Source: Lunularia cruciata
Lineage: Eukaryota; Streptophyta; Marchantiopsida; Lunulariales; Lunulariaceae
Direction of reading: 5' to 3'
Assembly: GCA_948567375.1 (NCBI GenBank)
Contig: OX419756.1
Coordinates: 36,718,333 to 36,782,332 of the forward strand
Length of the DNA stretch: 64,000 bases
Shown: piece by piece, positions 20,858-30,942 of the stretch
Layout of the letters: every line of letters begins with the position of its first letter
Numbering within the stretch: the first letter of the stretch is position 1
The notes under the pieces: model-generated
Told to the model about the DNA's origin: nothing
The model's database searches: none
What the model saw: only the letters and a program-made list of their open reading frames with translations
Made by a program: the position numbers and the translations under genes

Positions 20858-21343
20858 TGTAAAAGACCAAGATCGAGGAAAGAAATAGGAGAATGGAAAC
20901 TCATATTGGGACACTTGAATGATAGAAAACTCCAAATGCCTAGCATGAGCTTTGGCTTTGGTATTTATAGGTAGCATACAAAGCCCTTGAGAAGCTTCTC
21001 AAGAAGCTTTCTTAGAGTGCAAGCCAAGTTAACTAGGAAGCTTCTCAAGAAGCTTCCTTCTAGAAGCTGCCTACTTGGCGTGCAAGCTAAGCTAGTTAGA
21101 AGCTTCTAGAAGCTACCTGCTTGGAGCACAAGTTGACTAGTTGGGAAGCTTCCTAGCTGCTTCTAGAATATTCTAGGCTAATTTGGCTTATTATCTACTT
21201 TGTTAGCTTTACTAAATACGTCGCTAAACTCTATATTGTTACAAGAAACTTCCTAGATGCTTCTAGAATATTCTAGGCTAATTTGGCTTATTCTCTACTT
21301 TGTTAGCCTTACTAACTACGTCACTTAACTCCATATTGTTACG
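20858..21343 (-). repeat. B2 3' LTR with heat-shock-element-like arrays
   Basis: It starts (plus reading) TGTAAAAGACC and ends ATATTGTTACG next to the purine tract. It contains a TATA box on the minus strand (CTATAAATAC, 20961-20970) and, upstream of it in element orientation, repeated GAA/TTC palindromes. Confidence 0.88.
20988..21273 (-). promoter_or_regulatory. Array of perfect heat shock elements in the B2 LTR
   Basis: Three contiguous trimers match nGAAnnTTCnnGAAn or its inverse: 21099-21111 (GAAgcTTCtaGAA), 21161-21173 and 21261-21273 (both TTCtaGAAtaTTC). Gapped pairs lie at 20988-21008 and ~21038-21068. All lie upstream of the LTR TATA box in element orientation, where heat shock factors would act. 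The Arabidopsis copia element ONSEN is the known precedent for HSE-driven LTRs. Confidence 0.65.
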
Positions 21344-21357
21344 TATTCCCCCACCGC
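21344..21357 (-). other. B2 polypurine tract
   Basis: On the minus strand the sequence is GCGGTGGGGGAATA, directly before the 3' LTR. B1 has the matching AGTAGTGGGGGAATA at 35354-35368. Confidence 0.8.
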
Positions 21358-21573
21358 TAGTTGTTGACATCCTTGTTGCCATTGAAGCTTCAAACTCCTA
21401 GATGGCCATCTATGCATTTTGGAGGTGAGAAAGAGGTTCCCATGTGGCATCATGAAGGGGATACCCTTTCCAAAGGACCTTGTACTCCGTATGTTGTTGG
21501 CGTCCGTGTTGGATGTAGTGATGCGCAAGGATACAATCAACTTCGTACTCCTCATGATCATTGATAGGGATAG
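21358..21573 (-). pseudogene. B2 integrase C-terminus: chromodomain
   Basis: Minus-strand translation gives EYEVDCILAHHYIQ, then TEYKVLWKGYPLHDATWEP, the classic chromodomain core with the aromatic and WKGY-x-ATWEP signature. Chromodomains of chromoviruses bind modified histone H3 and direct integration into heterochromatin. It is separated from the rest of integrase by solo LTR S. The same domain occurs in B1 near 35150-35300, with stops. Confidence 0.88.
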
Positions 21574-22311
21574 TGTAATACTCTGAGGACAAGAGAAGAG
21601 AGAAAACACAAATTGCACACTCAAACATTCGATGCCCCAAGGGAGCACCTTCTCTTTATTATATAGACAAAGAGGATCTCCTCCAAGGAAGCTCCACCAT
21701 AGGATTAGGGACACAGTAGGTGACATGTCCGCAAGCTCCACCCTTGGATTACTTACTTGGATGGGTGACCTGTCTGGTCTAGGTCTTATCTGGTTGGTCA
21801 AACAAGCTTTGACCGGAGGGAATCTTTTAGGGAATCTTCCTATAGGAATCTCAGAATCACGTGAGTAAGGTACCGTTGGAAAGCTCTCGACGAGACAAAG
21901 CAGGGGGGAGGGAAGGCCAGCCTTTCCTCTGTTGGGGGGGCCATTTGCACATTTTCGAGGCCTAATTCATCCGTTTAGGCCTTCGAAATTGCCTTCAAAG
22001 ATTTCAGGCATATTTTGGTTCCTAGTCTATTAGTAGAAGTCCCCTTTTGGTGATACCTATTTCTGATCTGTTTAGTCCATCATGTGTAACATCCTTCCAG
22101 ATGTTACCAAACCAATTCTCACCTTTAAATCATATGTCTAGCTATTGGTTCTAAGGTTCTCAAGTCTATTTTGGTTTCTGCCCTATTAGTAGAAGTACTC
22201 TTTTGGTGATACTTCTATCTGATCTGTTTTGACCATCATGTATAACATCATTCTAAATGTTACCAAACCAAATTTCACATCTAGATCATATGGCTAACCC
22301 TTGGTATTACA
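21574..22311. mobile_element. Solo LTR S inserted in B2 integrase
   Basis: It starts TGTAATAC and ends GTATTACA, an 8-bp perfect inverted terminus. It is flanked by the direct repeat GATAG (21569-21573 and 22312-22316). The B1 integrase, which lacks it, reads continuously here. No other copy of this LTR is in the window. Confidence 0.92.
22011..22311. repeat. 156-bp tandem duplication inside solo LTR S
   Basis: The unit beginning TATTTTGGTT at 22011 recurs at 22167. Both copies contain a TATTAGTAGAAGT block and a TGTTACCAAACCAA block. The second copy runs into the LTR end. Confidence 0.85.
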
Positions 22312-23507
22312 GATAGGGAGAGAAGGAGGTTGGACGGAGAGGCAAAAGAAGAGGGGTTAGGAACAAAATGTTTCAACTTAGAAACATGAAAGACAGGATG
22401 GATGCGCATATGACAAAGCAAGGCAAGTTGGTAAGCAAGAGGAGAGACAATTTGGGTGACATCAAAAGGTCCTATCCAATTTGGGGCAAGTTTACAAACT
22501 TGGGTATGTAGGAGGGGTGGATTACTAGAGGATAGCATAACTTTATCACCAACTTCAAAGGTGAGATCACGACGATGGTGGTCTGCACATTGTTTTTGAC
22601 TATTCTGAGCAACAAGGAGGTGAGATTTGGCTTGTTGGAGAGATTTGGATATGGTGGTCAAGAAGGTTGAAGTATGAGGGACCTGAGACGGGAAAGGAGC
22701 AAGAAGAGAATCTAGGACAAGCGGATCTTGGCCAAAATTGAGAAAGAAAGGAGAGAATTTGGTGCTTGCTTGTTTAGAATTGTTGTATGCAAACTCCGTA
22801 GCTGCAAGACATTCATCCCAACTGGTATGGTGAATATTGACAAAAGCTCAAAGCATATTTTCCAAGGTGCAATTTGCATGTTCAATTTGTCCATCAGTTT
22901 GAGGATGATAGGCTGTGGACAAAGCAAGTTTGGTGCCAAGTATCTAGAAGAGTGCTTGCCAAAGTTTTCCGGTGAAGCAAGGATCACAGTTGGAGATGAG
23001 TACACATGGCATCCCATGATGTTTGAATAAATTATCAAAGTAGAGTTGCACCTAGGTTAGAGCATCCACAATATCGACCGTTGGTGCCAAATGGATTTGC
23101 TTACTAAGCTTATCCACAAACACCACAATTGTTGTGTGACTTTGTTGTGTCTTGGGCAAGGAGGTGATGAGATCTAAGCTCACATGTTCCCAATGAGTAG
23201 TTAGAATGGGAAGTGGCTGAAGGAGTCCACTCGGCTTCTGGTTACTGGCCTTGTTGCGTTGACAACTCTCACACAATCGGACAAACTCCCAAACATCTTG
23301 TGTCATGTTGGGCCACCACCATTGGCGTTGGAGGGTACCCAAGGTCTTGTCCACCCCCATGTGACCAGCTATTAGTAGATCATGGGCTTCTTGAAGGTGC
23401 ACAAATTGGAGATCACCTTTAGCTAGAATATAGATCCGATCCGCATGGAATAGAAGGCCTTCCTTGAAGAGAAGGTATTGTAATCCTTGTCTCTTGCTGT
23501 CAGACAA
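22312..23507 (-). pseudogene. B2 integrase: zinc-binding domain, catalytic core, C-terminal domain
   Basis: The zinc-binding part has HDLLIAGHMG and CESCQRNKAS (~23380-23240). The core has HVSLDLITSLPKTQQ (~23175), then DGQIEHA with the catalytic Glu near 22890. The C-terminal part has FEVGDKVMLSSSNPP (~22560) and LAPNWIGPFDV. Frame changes and stops occur around 23040 and 22700. The chromodomain follows beyond solo LTR S. Confidence 0.85.
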
Positions 23508-24870
23508 CCATGTACCATTTGGAAGAAGGGATCTTGTTGTAGAGCTAATCGAAACTTGTTATGGACCTTGGGGTCAATTGACACCATCGTAATTGCCGCC
23601 ATGATGAGAGGAAGAGACTTCAAATCAGGTCGTTGTGATAGAGCATCAAGGATGACATGGAACTGATCTGGTTTGTACTCAAGTTTGATGTCAAACAATT
23701 GGAGTTGCTCTTCCCATCAATGATGTCCCCTCTTCATGTGTTCCAAGTGTAAGGTATGCAACAATGGCTTGTGATCAATTTGCATGATCACTTGTTGTCC
23801 CCAAGAGATAATGCCTCTATACCTTGGTGGTATATACCATTGCAAGTTGTTGCCAATCTTGAGCAAAGTAATTTCTTTCAGCTTTATTTAAGTCGACAAG
23901 ACACAAAGGCAATAGGATGTAGTCCATCTGGGAATTCTTGTTGCAACACAACTCCAATTGCAAAGTTAGAGGCATCAAAATCAACCACACAAGGTAGTTG
24001 AGGATCATATGGTTGAAGAATGGGTCTTGAAGACACCATATGCTTTAACTTTTGGAATGCTTCTTCATGCTTGGTAGTCCACTGGAAGCTCAAGTTCTTT
24101 CCCAAGAGGTTAGTCAATGGTGCAGCCACATGAGCATAATAGTGGATGAACCATCGGTGAAAACTGGCCAATCCATTGAACGCCTATACTTTTGTAACGT
24201 CCTTTGGGGTAGGCCAATCAGTAATGGCCTTGATTTTCTCTTCTTCCATCTTGATCCACTCTGATTAGATCTTATAGCCCAAGAAGGTAACCTCCTTTTG
24301 CCAAAAAGCACACTTAGACTTCTTGCAGTAAAATTTCCATTGTCATAGTCATCTTAGGATTTCTTGCACATGATTCACGTGTTTTGCCTCTGTCTTACTA
24401 AAGATTAAGATATCATCCAAGAATAGCACCACGGATTGATCCAGTAGTCCATCCAACACCCAATGCATCTGATCCATGAAGACCACTGGAGCATTAGTGA
24501 GTCCAAAAGGTAGAACTCTCCACTCAAAATGCCCATACCTTGTGTGAAAGGCAGTCTTTTGCACATCCTCTCTATCAATAGGAATTTGCCAATAGCCGTT
24601 GCAAAGATCATCCTTGGAAAAGTAACGTGCTCCACTTAGTTGATCAAGCAAGTCATTGATCCGAGGCAAGGAATATGCATTCTTCACGGTTTGCTTATTG
24701 AGCCCATGGTAATCGATACAGAAATGAAGTCTTCCATCCTTCTTTGGAACAAATAGTACTTGTGGTCTCCAAGGAGAGGTACTATGTCATATGGAGTCCT
24801 TCTCCAACAACTCTATAAATGTTGTTTGCAACTCCTCCAACTCCTTTGATGAGAGCCGATAGATCGGTCT
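23508..24870 (-). pseudogene. B2 reverse transcriptase and RNase H
   Basis: RT is recognisable from NAYSLPRINDLLDQLSGARY (~24680) through WRVLPFGLTNAPVVFMDQM (~24510) to FLDDILIFSKTE (~24425) in the YxDD position. RNase H follows with VDFDASNFAIGVVLQQEF (~23970-23935). It runs to IEYKP-like sequence (LEYKPDQFHVI, ~23680). Stops and small frame changes break it, for example near 24345, 24190 and 23880. It is collinear with B1 1-1704 and B3 45747-47205. Confidence 0.86.
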
Positions 24871-25313
24871 ACTCATTGGAGTACTCCTTGGCAATAACTT
24901 GATCTTGAAGGGCATACCTTGATTGGAGGGTAATCCCTTTGGCAGATCATCCAAAAACACCTAAACTATCGATCAACCATTGCTTGATGAGGCTCTTGGC
25001 CCTCCTTAGATTTTTTCTTGTGCAATCAGCTTGATCTACACCACCAATACAGACTTATCTTCCTCCAAAGCTTGCTCTATGGCTGCTTTACTAACCAACT
25101 TCCCTTCCAAGGACTCATCTCTCTTCCAAGCTTGCTCTATGGTTGCCTTTCTGGCAAACTTCCCATCTTGGGACTCCTTTCCCTTCAAGGTTTGCTCTAT
25201 GGCTTCTCTCTTGACAAACTTCCCATCTTGGGACTGACTATTCTTAGGTGTCTTACTCAGAGGTACCAAACACCTAGTTGGAAATTCCTACCTTGATTTT
25301 GTACTTGAATTTT
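24871..25313 (-). pseudogene. B2 protease-RT linker with 20-residue tandem repeat
   Basis: This spacer of the polyprotein contains three units of a 60-bp repeat (25065-25250). Each encodes a ~20-residue unit like DGKFARKATIEQAWKRDES, rich in Lys and Glu and predicted helical. The same block is in B3 (61921-62100) and its last unit opens the window in B1, so it is a family feature. No known domain is recognised. Confidence 0.7.
25065..25250 (-). repeat. 60-bp tandem repeat, three units, in frame
   Basis: The phrase CTTGCTCTAT recurs at exactly 60-base steps (ending at 25080, 25140 and as TTTGCTCTAT at 25200), with CAAACTTCCCATCTTGGGACT in the better-conserved units. The period is a multiple of three and keeps the frame. 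Confidence 0.9.
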
Positions 25314-25670
25314 TCATTGGATCCAATCAAATTGAACCTTATGACATCCAAGCCAAGGTAGACCCTGAATGATATCATAGTGTAGAGGTGCCACTACAAA
25401 CCTCAAACACTCCAAATACTCCTTCCCAATCTTGAAGGTAACAAGATGCGAAGTGTGGAATGCATAACCCTTTCTACCATCCGCCATCATCAAACTACTT
25501 CCAATCATTGGCTTGATTGGAATACCCAATTCCTTAGCTACTTGCATAGACATGCAATTCTCTAAACTTCTAGAATCAACCAAATTCTTACAACCCCGAT
25601 AAAATATTGTACCTTGCAAGTGAAGCAAAATTTCATAGGTCAAGCCTTCAATCCCATTGGAACTAATCAA
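25314..25670 (-). pseudogene. B2 aspartic protease
   Basis: A 118-codon open frame. The active site reads NLVDSRSLENCMS where Asp-Ser-Gly is expected, so Gly is replaced by Arg. The second landmark, IIQGLPWLGCHKVQFDW, is intact. B3 (62177-62530) shows the same Gly loss as DSRSSKNC, suggesting either shared decay or a family variant. Confidence 0.82.
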
Positions 25671-25696
25671 GCTCCCAATAGGTGGCTTGAAATCTT

Positions 25697-26420
25697 CTAC
25701 TGGGATTCCTCATTTCCTTGATCATTCTGTTCCACAAACTCCATCAAGGCAACTTGTAGAGGTTGCCTATTCCTAAGTGGGCATTTAGCAATGAAGTGTC
25801 CAACTTGGTGACAATAAAAAACCTCCATCTTATCACAATCTTTTTCTATCCGTTGTACCAAGTGGTCTCTATTGGATTGCATCAATCTCCATTGGTGCCG
25901 GTTCTTCCACTTGTGCATAGTGTACTGGTACGCCTTTTGTAGGTCAAGGTCAAGACCAAGTCGTCACCACCAAGGAATCAAAGCGCTTAGCCAATTGCAT
26001 GGCTTCTTCTACATTTTGTGGTTCCCACATGGTCACCTCCAATTTGGTTTGTGACTTCAATCCCTGCACAAATTGATCTAGAATGTCACCTTCTTGTATA
26101 TCTAAAATCTGCATGATGATGTTCCAAAATTGTGTGATGTAGCTCCTTAATGAGCAAATTTGCTTCAACTCCGCTAATTTATCTCGTGCGGCTCGGGTGG
26201 CATTTACAGTTTGAAACCGACCCAATATTGCATCCTTTAATTCTACCCATGTCAAAATTGGTGCAACAATCTGTAGTTTAGCTCGCTCCACTTGGAATTG
26301 CCACCAAAGTTTTGCCACACCATCTTATTGGCTAGAGGCCAAGAGAATCTATTTCCATTCATCTTGAAGATTGGTGGCTTCAAAGTAATGTTTCGTATTG
26401 CCGCCATAGCTACTACTCTA
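25697..26420 (-). pseudogene. B2 gag and zinc knuckle
   Basis: The capsid region spans 26318-25950, with WVELKDAILGRFQTVNATR and LAELKQICSLRSYITQFW, typical of chromovirus gag. The knuckle reads VFYCHQVGHFIAKC (~25820): the first Cys of C-x2-C-x4-H-x4-C is Val here. A frame change near 25945 separates capsid from knuckle. Confidence 0.82.
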
Positions 26421-26659
26421 TCCCACTACTCCCAATTTATCTAATTAGCACATAGATGCAGCACGTCCACTGTTCTCTATAACTTACAACCGAAAGTATC
26501 AAGGATTCCTCAAACACAGTGATCATATGAAGAAAATCCTACCCAAAGCACAAGGTGATGAATTGTGTGAAATGATGCTTGGGTAATATCTGGATATGAA
26601 AATCCCAATGGTTTGGCGAAAGTGGATTTAGTGGTCCATAAATATCATCTATCCCATTC

Positions 26660-26674
26660 TTGCTCTGATACCAA
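26660..26674 (-). other. B2 primer binding site (initiator tRNA-Met)
   Basis: On the minus strand TTGGTATCAGAGCA follows the LTR end (ACA). This is the standard initiator-Met site of plant LTR elements, and it confirms the minus orientation. Confidence 0.92.
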
Positions 26675-27199
26675 TGTAAAAGACCAAGACTGAGGAGAGA
26701 AATAGGAGAATGGAAACTCACATTGGGATACTTGAATGAGTGAAAACTCCAAATGCCTAGCATGAACTTTGACTTTGGTATTTACAGGTAGTATACAAAG
26801 CTCTTGAGAAGCTTCTCAAGAAGCTTCCTTGAGCCACTTTCTTAGAGTGCAAACCAAGTTAACTAGGAAGCTTCTCAAGAAGCTTTGTTCTAGAAGCAGC
26901 CTACTTGGCATGCAAGCTAAGCTAGTTAGAAGCTTCTAGAAACTTCCTTCTAGAAGTTACCTGCTTGGAGCGCAAGTTAACTAGTTGGGAAGCTTCCCAA
27001 GAAGCTTCCTAAATACTTCTAGAATATTCTAGGCTAATTTGGCTTATTATCTACTTTTTTAACTTTACTAACTATGTTGCTAAACTCCATATTGTTACAA
27101 GAAGCTTCCTAGATGCTTCTAGGATATTCTAGGCTAATTTGGCTTATTCTCTACTTTGTTAGCCTTACTAACTATGTCACTTAACTTCATATAGTTACA
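26675..27199 (-). repeat. B2 5' LTR with heat shock elements
   Basis: It matches 20858-21343. Perfect GAA/TTC arrays: four units at 26929-26946 (GAAgcTTCtaGAAacTTC) and three at 27017-27029. The TATA box at ~26779 has decayed (TATTTACAGG on the plus strand). Confidence 0.88.
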
Positions 27200-28240
27200 A
27201 CAACTATGGGAGAAGAGAGAGGTGGATCAGAATGTGAGGAGAGGGCCTAGGAATTGCAGAAGTTATCGTTATAGAGGAGGCCAACCAACCAACAATTTCA
27301 ATGAGAGAAATTGATTTGGTTGTAGAGGAAGAGGCTATATCTAAAGGAATTGCCCAAATTCCACTTACCATGGAAGAAGGGGCTGTGAGAGAGCCAATAG
27401 AGGGAAAGAGGGAGGTAGTGAAACCCAAGTGGCTCCTAATCTAAACAAAGGTCAGGGGATAACATCTATAGATGTAGTTGAGAGCAAGTATGAGAAGGGA
27501 GAGTGCTCAAACTCCAAGAGTCTTAATTTGGAGCTTTTGGCACAAGAGAAGAAGAGAGCTCATTTTATAGAGGATGTGCTCTCTTCTCAAGGATTTGCTC
27601 TTAGCCAAGATACTCCTATGCCTACTAGGAGCACTTGCACAAGCACTTCAACACCATCAACAACAAAGACTCCAAGGAAGAAGTTGGGGATGGAAGACTT
27701 CTTGATCTCAAAGCAACAATGGAACCACAATGTCTTGGAAGATGTTGATAGTCAAAAGGTTAACATCACAATGGGCCAATTGATTGCTTTGAATCCTACT
27801 TTGAGAAAGAAGCTTAGAGGTGGTTTGAGTTCTACAAGGAGCAAGAGGAAGAAGAAGGCAAAAGTTCTAATATCAATGGGGGTGGTGGATGGCAAACCAG
27901 CACTATGGGAGGCTTGTGAATATGCTTCCAAGATTGATGTGAGAGTAAATGGTCACAACATCAAGGATGCATGGGTTGATGGAAGATCAACAGTGAATGC
28001 CATGTTAGAAAGGTTGATGAAGAAGTTGGGTATGATACCCTCAAGACCTTTAATATTTTTGGTGAGCATGGCAAACAAGCAACAAGTTATACTAGTAGGG
28101 GTGATGGATAAAGTGGTAGTTTTAGTTATGGGGTTCAAAATCTCATGACTTTCCAAGTCTTGAAGGATTCAAGCTTTGACTTACTTCTTGGGAGACCATG
28201 GTTGAGAGCAACACACACAACTGATTGATGACACAAAGGG
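27200..28240 (+). pseudogene. A1 gag end and aspartic protease
   Basis: It resumes the A1 gag after B2. A degenerate knuckle lies near 27320. From 27429 a 239-codon frame covers a Ser/Thr-rich linker and the protease start: ALNPTLRKKLR (~27785) and AWVDGRSTVNAM (~27970), where DG-x-S stands for the Asp-Ser/Thr-Gly centre. The C-terminal SFDLLLGRPWL-like end (~28165-28203) is in another frame, so there is a frameshift near 28140. Confidence 0.78.
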
Positions 28241-29075
28241 TACTTGAGGATTGGGCCATCAAACCATAGAGTCACAGTTCTTGTGACTAACACCACCAAC
28301 ACTTCACATTCAGATACACCATCTTCTGATTATTGGGAATTAGATTCTGAAGAAGGCGCTTCAGGTGTGGGCACAAGCATGGACAAGGATGAATCCAAAT
28401 CAGATTCAGATGTGTATTCCTTGTGTGCTATGGATTTTGCACCTAAGCTAGAGGTTTTGAAGGACCCAGATAAATCACCATTGACACTTGAGGAGGTAGA
28501 GAGAAGGTTAGCTACCCTCAAGTATGGCCCAAATGTTACCAAGGAGGAGAAGGTGAGATTTGAGGATATTCTCTACAAGTTCATCCATGTGTTTGCTTTC
28601 AGTTACAAGGATTTGAAGGAAGTCACCTTGGAGGAGCACAAGATAGAGGTGGAGTAACATGCAGGACCAATCCGCTAAAAGCAACGTTGCATCAGCTCAC
28701 CAATATCTTTGGTTGTGAAGGAGGAGATAGATAAGCTCAAGGATGCTAGATTTGTCTTTGAGGTGGAGAATTTAGAATGGGTGTCTCTAATTGTGATTGT
28801 GAAGAAAAAGAATGGCAAGCTTCAAGTATGTGTGGATTACAAGAAGCTCAATGTTGTTACCAAGAAGGACTACTACACATTACCATCCATTTGATGAGAT
28901 CTTGGAGGAGGTTATAGGTCATGAGAGGTATAATTTTGGAGATAGTTATAGTGGATATAACCAAATCAAGATTGCATCAGAGCATCAACAACTCACCACA
29001 TTCACCACACCTTGGGGAACTTATGCTTTCAAGGTCATGCCTTTTGGGCTTTGCAACCATGAAGACTTCCACTAG
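28241..29075 (+). pseudogene. A1 linker and truncated reverse transcriptase
   Basis: A linker rich in Asp/Ser/Glu (28244-28657) leads to the RT start EEIDKLKDARFVFEVENLEW (~28720), then KKNGKLQVCVDYKKLN and KVMPFGLCN (~29035). Sequence stops matching RT right after FGLCN. The active-site YxDD, RNase H and most of integrase are missing. Two frame changes lie near 28890. The deletion joins RT to the integrase end at about 29076. Confidence 0.8.
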
Positions 29076-29519
29076 ATATTCTCCCTTTCAATTGGTATAT
29101 GATATTGAGTCTACCCTACCTATTCACTTTGATCTTTGTACCTTCCAAATCATTCATAAGAGATTGAAGAAAGCACAAGGAGGTAATGCAGAGAAGTCAA
29201 GGAAGGAACAACTAATGGAGTTGGAAGAAGCAAGAGCAATTGCTATGGTTCAAGTGGAGCAAACCCAAAGGAAACAAAAGGAGAGCTATGACAAGAGACA
29301 ATGCAAGAAGAAGGTGAAGCCTTTCAAAGAAGGTGATTGGGTAATGTTGTTTGATTCCATTCAATTCAAGAGAGTGCAAAAGAAGTTTTTGCCTAAGTAC
29401 TTTGGACCTTTCATAGTAGAGAAGGTGTGGGGCAATTACACCTATGATCTCAAGGAGTTGGGAGGAAGATACTTTGATAGGATTAACCATGATAAGTTGA
29501 AGATGTACCATAGAAGGTA
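29076..29519 (+). pseudogene. A1 integrase C-terminal fragment
   Basis: After the deletion the sequence picks up at YSPFQLVYDIESTLPIHFDL, a late integrase motif. It continues with DKRQCKKKVKPFKEGDWVML (~29291) and FLPKYFGPFIVEKVWG, ending in a TAG at 29518. No chromodomain follows. It is open over ~145 codons but lacks the catalytic core. Confidence 0.85.
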
Positions 29520-29568
29520 GAGAGATCTTCACTTTGAGGACAAAGTGAAAACTTAGTCCGGAGGTAGA

Positions 29569-30260
29569 TGTAACACCTATTTGTGCATGTGTGTGGTATT
29601 GTGATATTAGCTTGGTATTACAAGTACTTGAGAGATATTATTTATATAGAGATAAAGGATGATTCTACATTAGTCATGATTAGCTAAAGTTAGTCATAGC
29701 TAAGATAGAGGGGACCTTACTTCAAAGGAAGTGGAAAAGATGAGCACCACTATTTTGGATTCTAGTGTGTTAACTTGGTATTATTCCTAGGTGTTCAGCT
29801 TTGAGGAAAGAGTTGAGAACTCTTGGGCCCGCAAGTCTTTTTGTTTTGGATTTTTCTATAGTCCAAGGAAAGCCCATGTGAAGGAATCCTTGACTTAGTG
29901 GTTGGGTCAAGATAAGATCATATGCTTAGTGGAATATGCATATGTGGATGGATATTTGTTTATACTCTTTGATTTTACTTGGCTTTTAGCCTTAGTAACT
30001 TGAGTTACTCCAGTAATTAGTAACTTTGGTGCATAACTATTTCACAAGTATATAAACAAGGGGTGAAGAAGTACTTATAATCCTTTCATTTGCAACTATC
30101 TCTCTCTCATTGAGTTCTCTAATGAGCAACGTCTTGAGTATTGAAGTGTTAGCCTTGGAGGAGTATGATGGAGTTGGGGTTCTTTGCTTTCTTAGTCCAT
30201 GGTGCGCTACCATAATAGCCACCAAAGGTTCATCCTGAGTGAGAGACATGCCAGCTCACA
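29569..30260 (+). repeat. A1 3' LTR
   Basis: It starts TGTAACACC after the purine-rich GGAGGTAGA and ends CCAGCTCACA. It is 692 bp, with a TATA-like TATATAAAC near 30048. It is followed by ATAT shared with the left flank. Confidence 0.92.
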
Positions 30261-30528
30261 ATATGCCTTCAAAAAGCCCATGATTGACCAATAATTGGGC
30301 ACATGGGTGTGGATAAGACCTTGGGTACCATCCGACTCCAATGGTGGTGGCCCAACATGACACAAGATGTTTGAGAGTTTGTCCGATCGTGTGAGAGCTA
30401 CCAACATAACAAGGCCAGCAACCAGAAGCCGAGTGGACTCCTTCAACTACTCTCCATTTCATCCACTCGATGGGAACATGTGAGCTTAGATCTCATCACA
30501 TCCTTGCCCTAGAGAAAGCAAGGACATA
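30261..30528 (+). pseudogene. B1 integrase zinc-binding part
   Basis: Collinear with B2 23420-23140 on the opposite strand. It shows GHMGVDKTLG and LQWWWPNMTQDV. The Cys pair is damaged (CESYQ, second Cys to Tyr) and TGA codons fall where Trp is expected. It is cut at 30528 by G2. Confidence 0.85.
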
Positions 30529-30641
30529 TGTGGTGCCCACATTTTTTGTTTTTTTCCAAAATAAAGGAGAAGAAGTGTATAGAGAAGTCGGATTGCGCCT
30601 ATATGGCCGAAGAAGATGAAGAAAATTGTCTTCAGGGTGAA

Positions 30642-30665
30642 ACCCGAAGTAAAGTGACTTCGGGT
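30642..30665 (+). promoter_or_regulatory. Inverted repeat in the G-family U3
   Basis: Perfect 9-bp arms ACCCGAAGT and ACTTCGGGT are separated by AAAGTG. Other copies keep it with C-to-T or G-to-A changes (about 2256, 6118, 40420 and 47898). It may be a factor-binding palindrome upstream of the TATA box. Confidence 0.45.
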
Positions 30666-30913
30666 CATAAGGCGAAGTACTCTGAAATGCCGTGTCAGCA
30701 TACAATACGAAGTAAATTGTCTTCGGCTCAAGGGGAGCTCAACCCAAGGCAAATACAGTCTAACAACCTTTTGTCGGGGCGAGAAATTCAAGAAGGGGCC
30801 GTTTCAAAATTGGCAGCTCATACGTGCGAAGGTGGGGTGACAGTGACAGGTGCATGCCGGAGGTGTGATTTCTCGGTAGAAACTCGAAGTGACGGAAGAC
30901 AAAGAAGTGCGAC

Positions 30914-30923
30914 TCTATAAAAA
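30914..30923 (+). promoter_or_regulatory. TATA box of the G-family LTR
   Basis: CTATAAAAAT lies about 20-28 bases before the conserved ATG at 30943. The same box precedes the ATG in G1 (6391), G3 (minus, ~40160) and G4 (48171). Transcription would begin close to or at the ATG. Confidence 0.65.
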
Positions 30924-30942
30924 TCAAAACTGCAACAACAAA

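Larger units (their letters stand above)
20858..27199 (-). mobile_element. Chromovirus copy B2, nearly full length
   Basis: It reads on the minus strand: 5' LTR 26675-27199, primer site 26660-26674, gag, zinc knuckle, protease, repeat linker, RT, RNase H, integrase, chromodomain, purine tract, 3' LTR 20858-21343. Its flanks GCAAT and ACAAC may be a diverged 5-bp duplication. Solo LTR S (21574-22311) splits integrase from the chromodomain. It is the best reference copy for resolving B1 and B3. Confidence 0.9.
1705..30260 (+). mobile_element. Ty3/gypsy element A1, host of nested insertions
   Basis: The 5' LTR is 1705-2148 plus 18307-18548, split by G1. The internal region is 18549-20857 plus 27200-29568, split by B2. 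The 3' LTR is 29569-30260. With the insertions removed the two LTRs are about the same length (~690 bp) and collinear. The four bases ATAT flank the element on both sides (1701-1704 and 30261-30264), matching the continuous integrase sequence of B1 rebuilt by comparison with B2. Pol has lost most of RT, all of RNase H and much of integrase. Confidence 0.85.

Noticed and set aside
20988..21273. CRISPR-like or satellite array of AAGCTT units in the B LTR
   Set aside because: Units are not separated by unique spacers of fixed length. They are GAA/TTC palindromes inside an LTR, better read as heat shock elements.
25065..25250. Minisatellite unrelated to coding
   Set aside because: The 60-bp period keeps the frame and recurs at the same polyprotein position in B1, B2 and B3.
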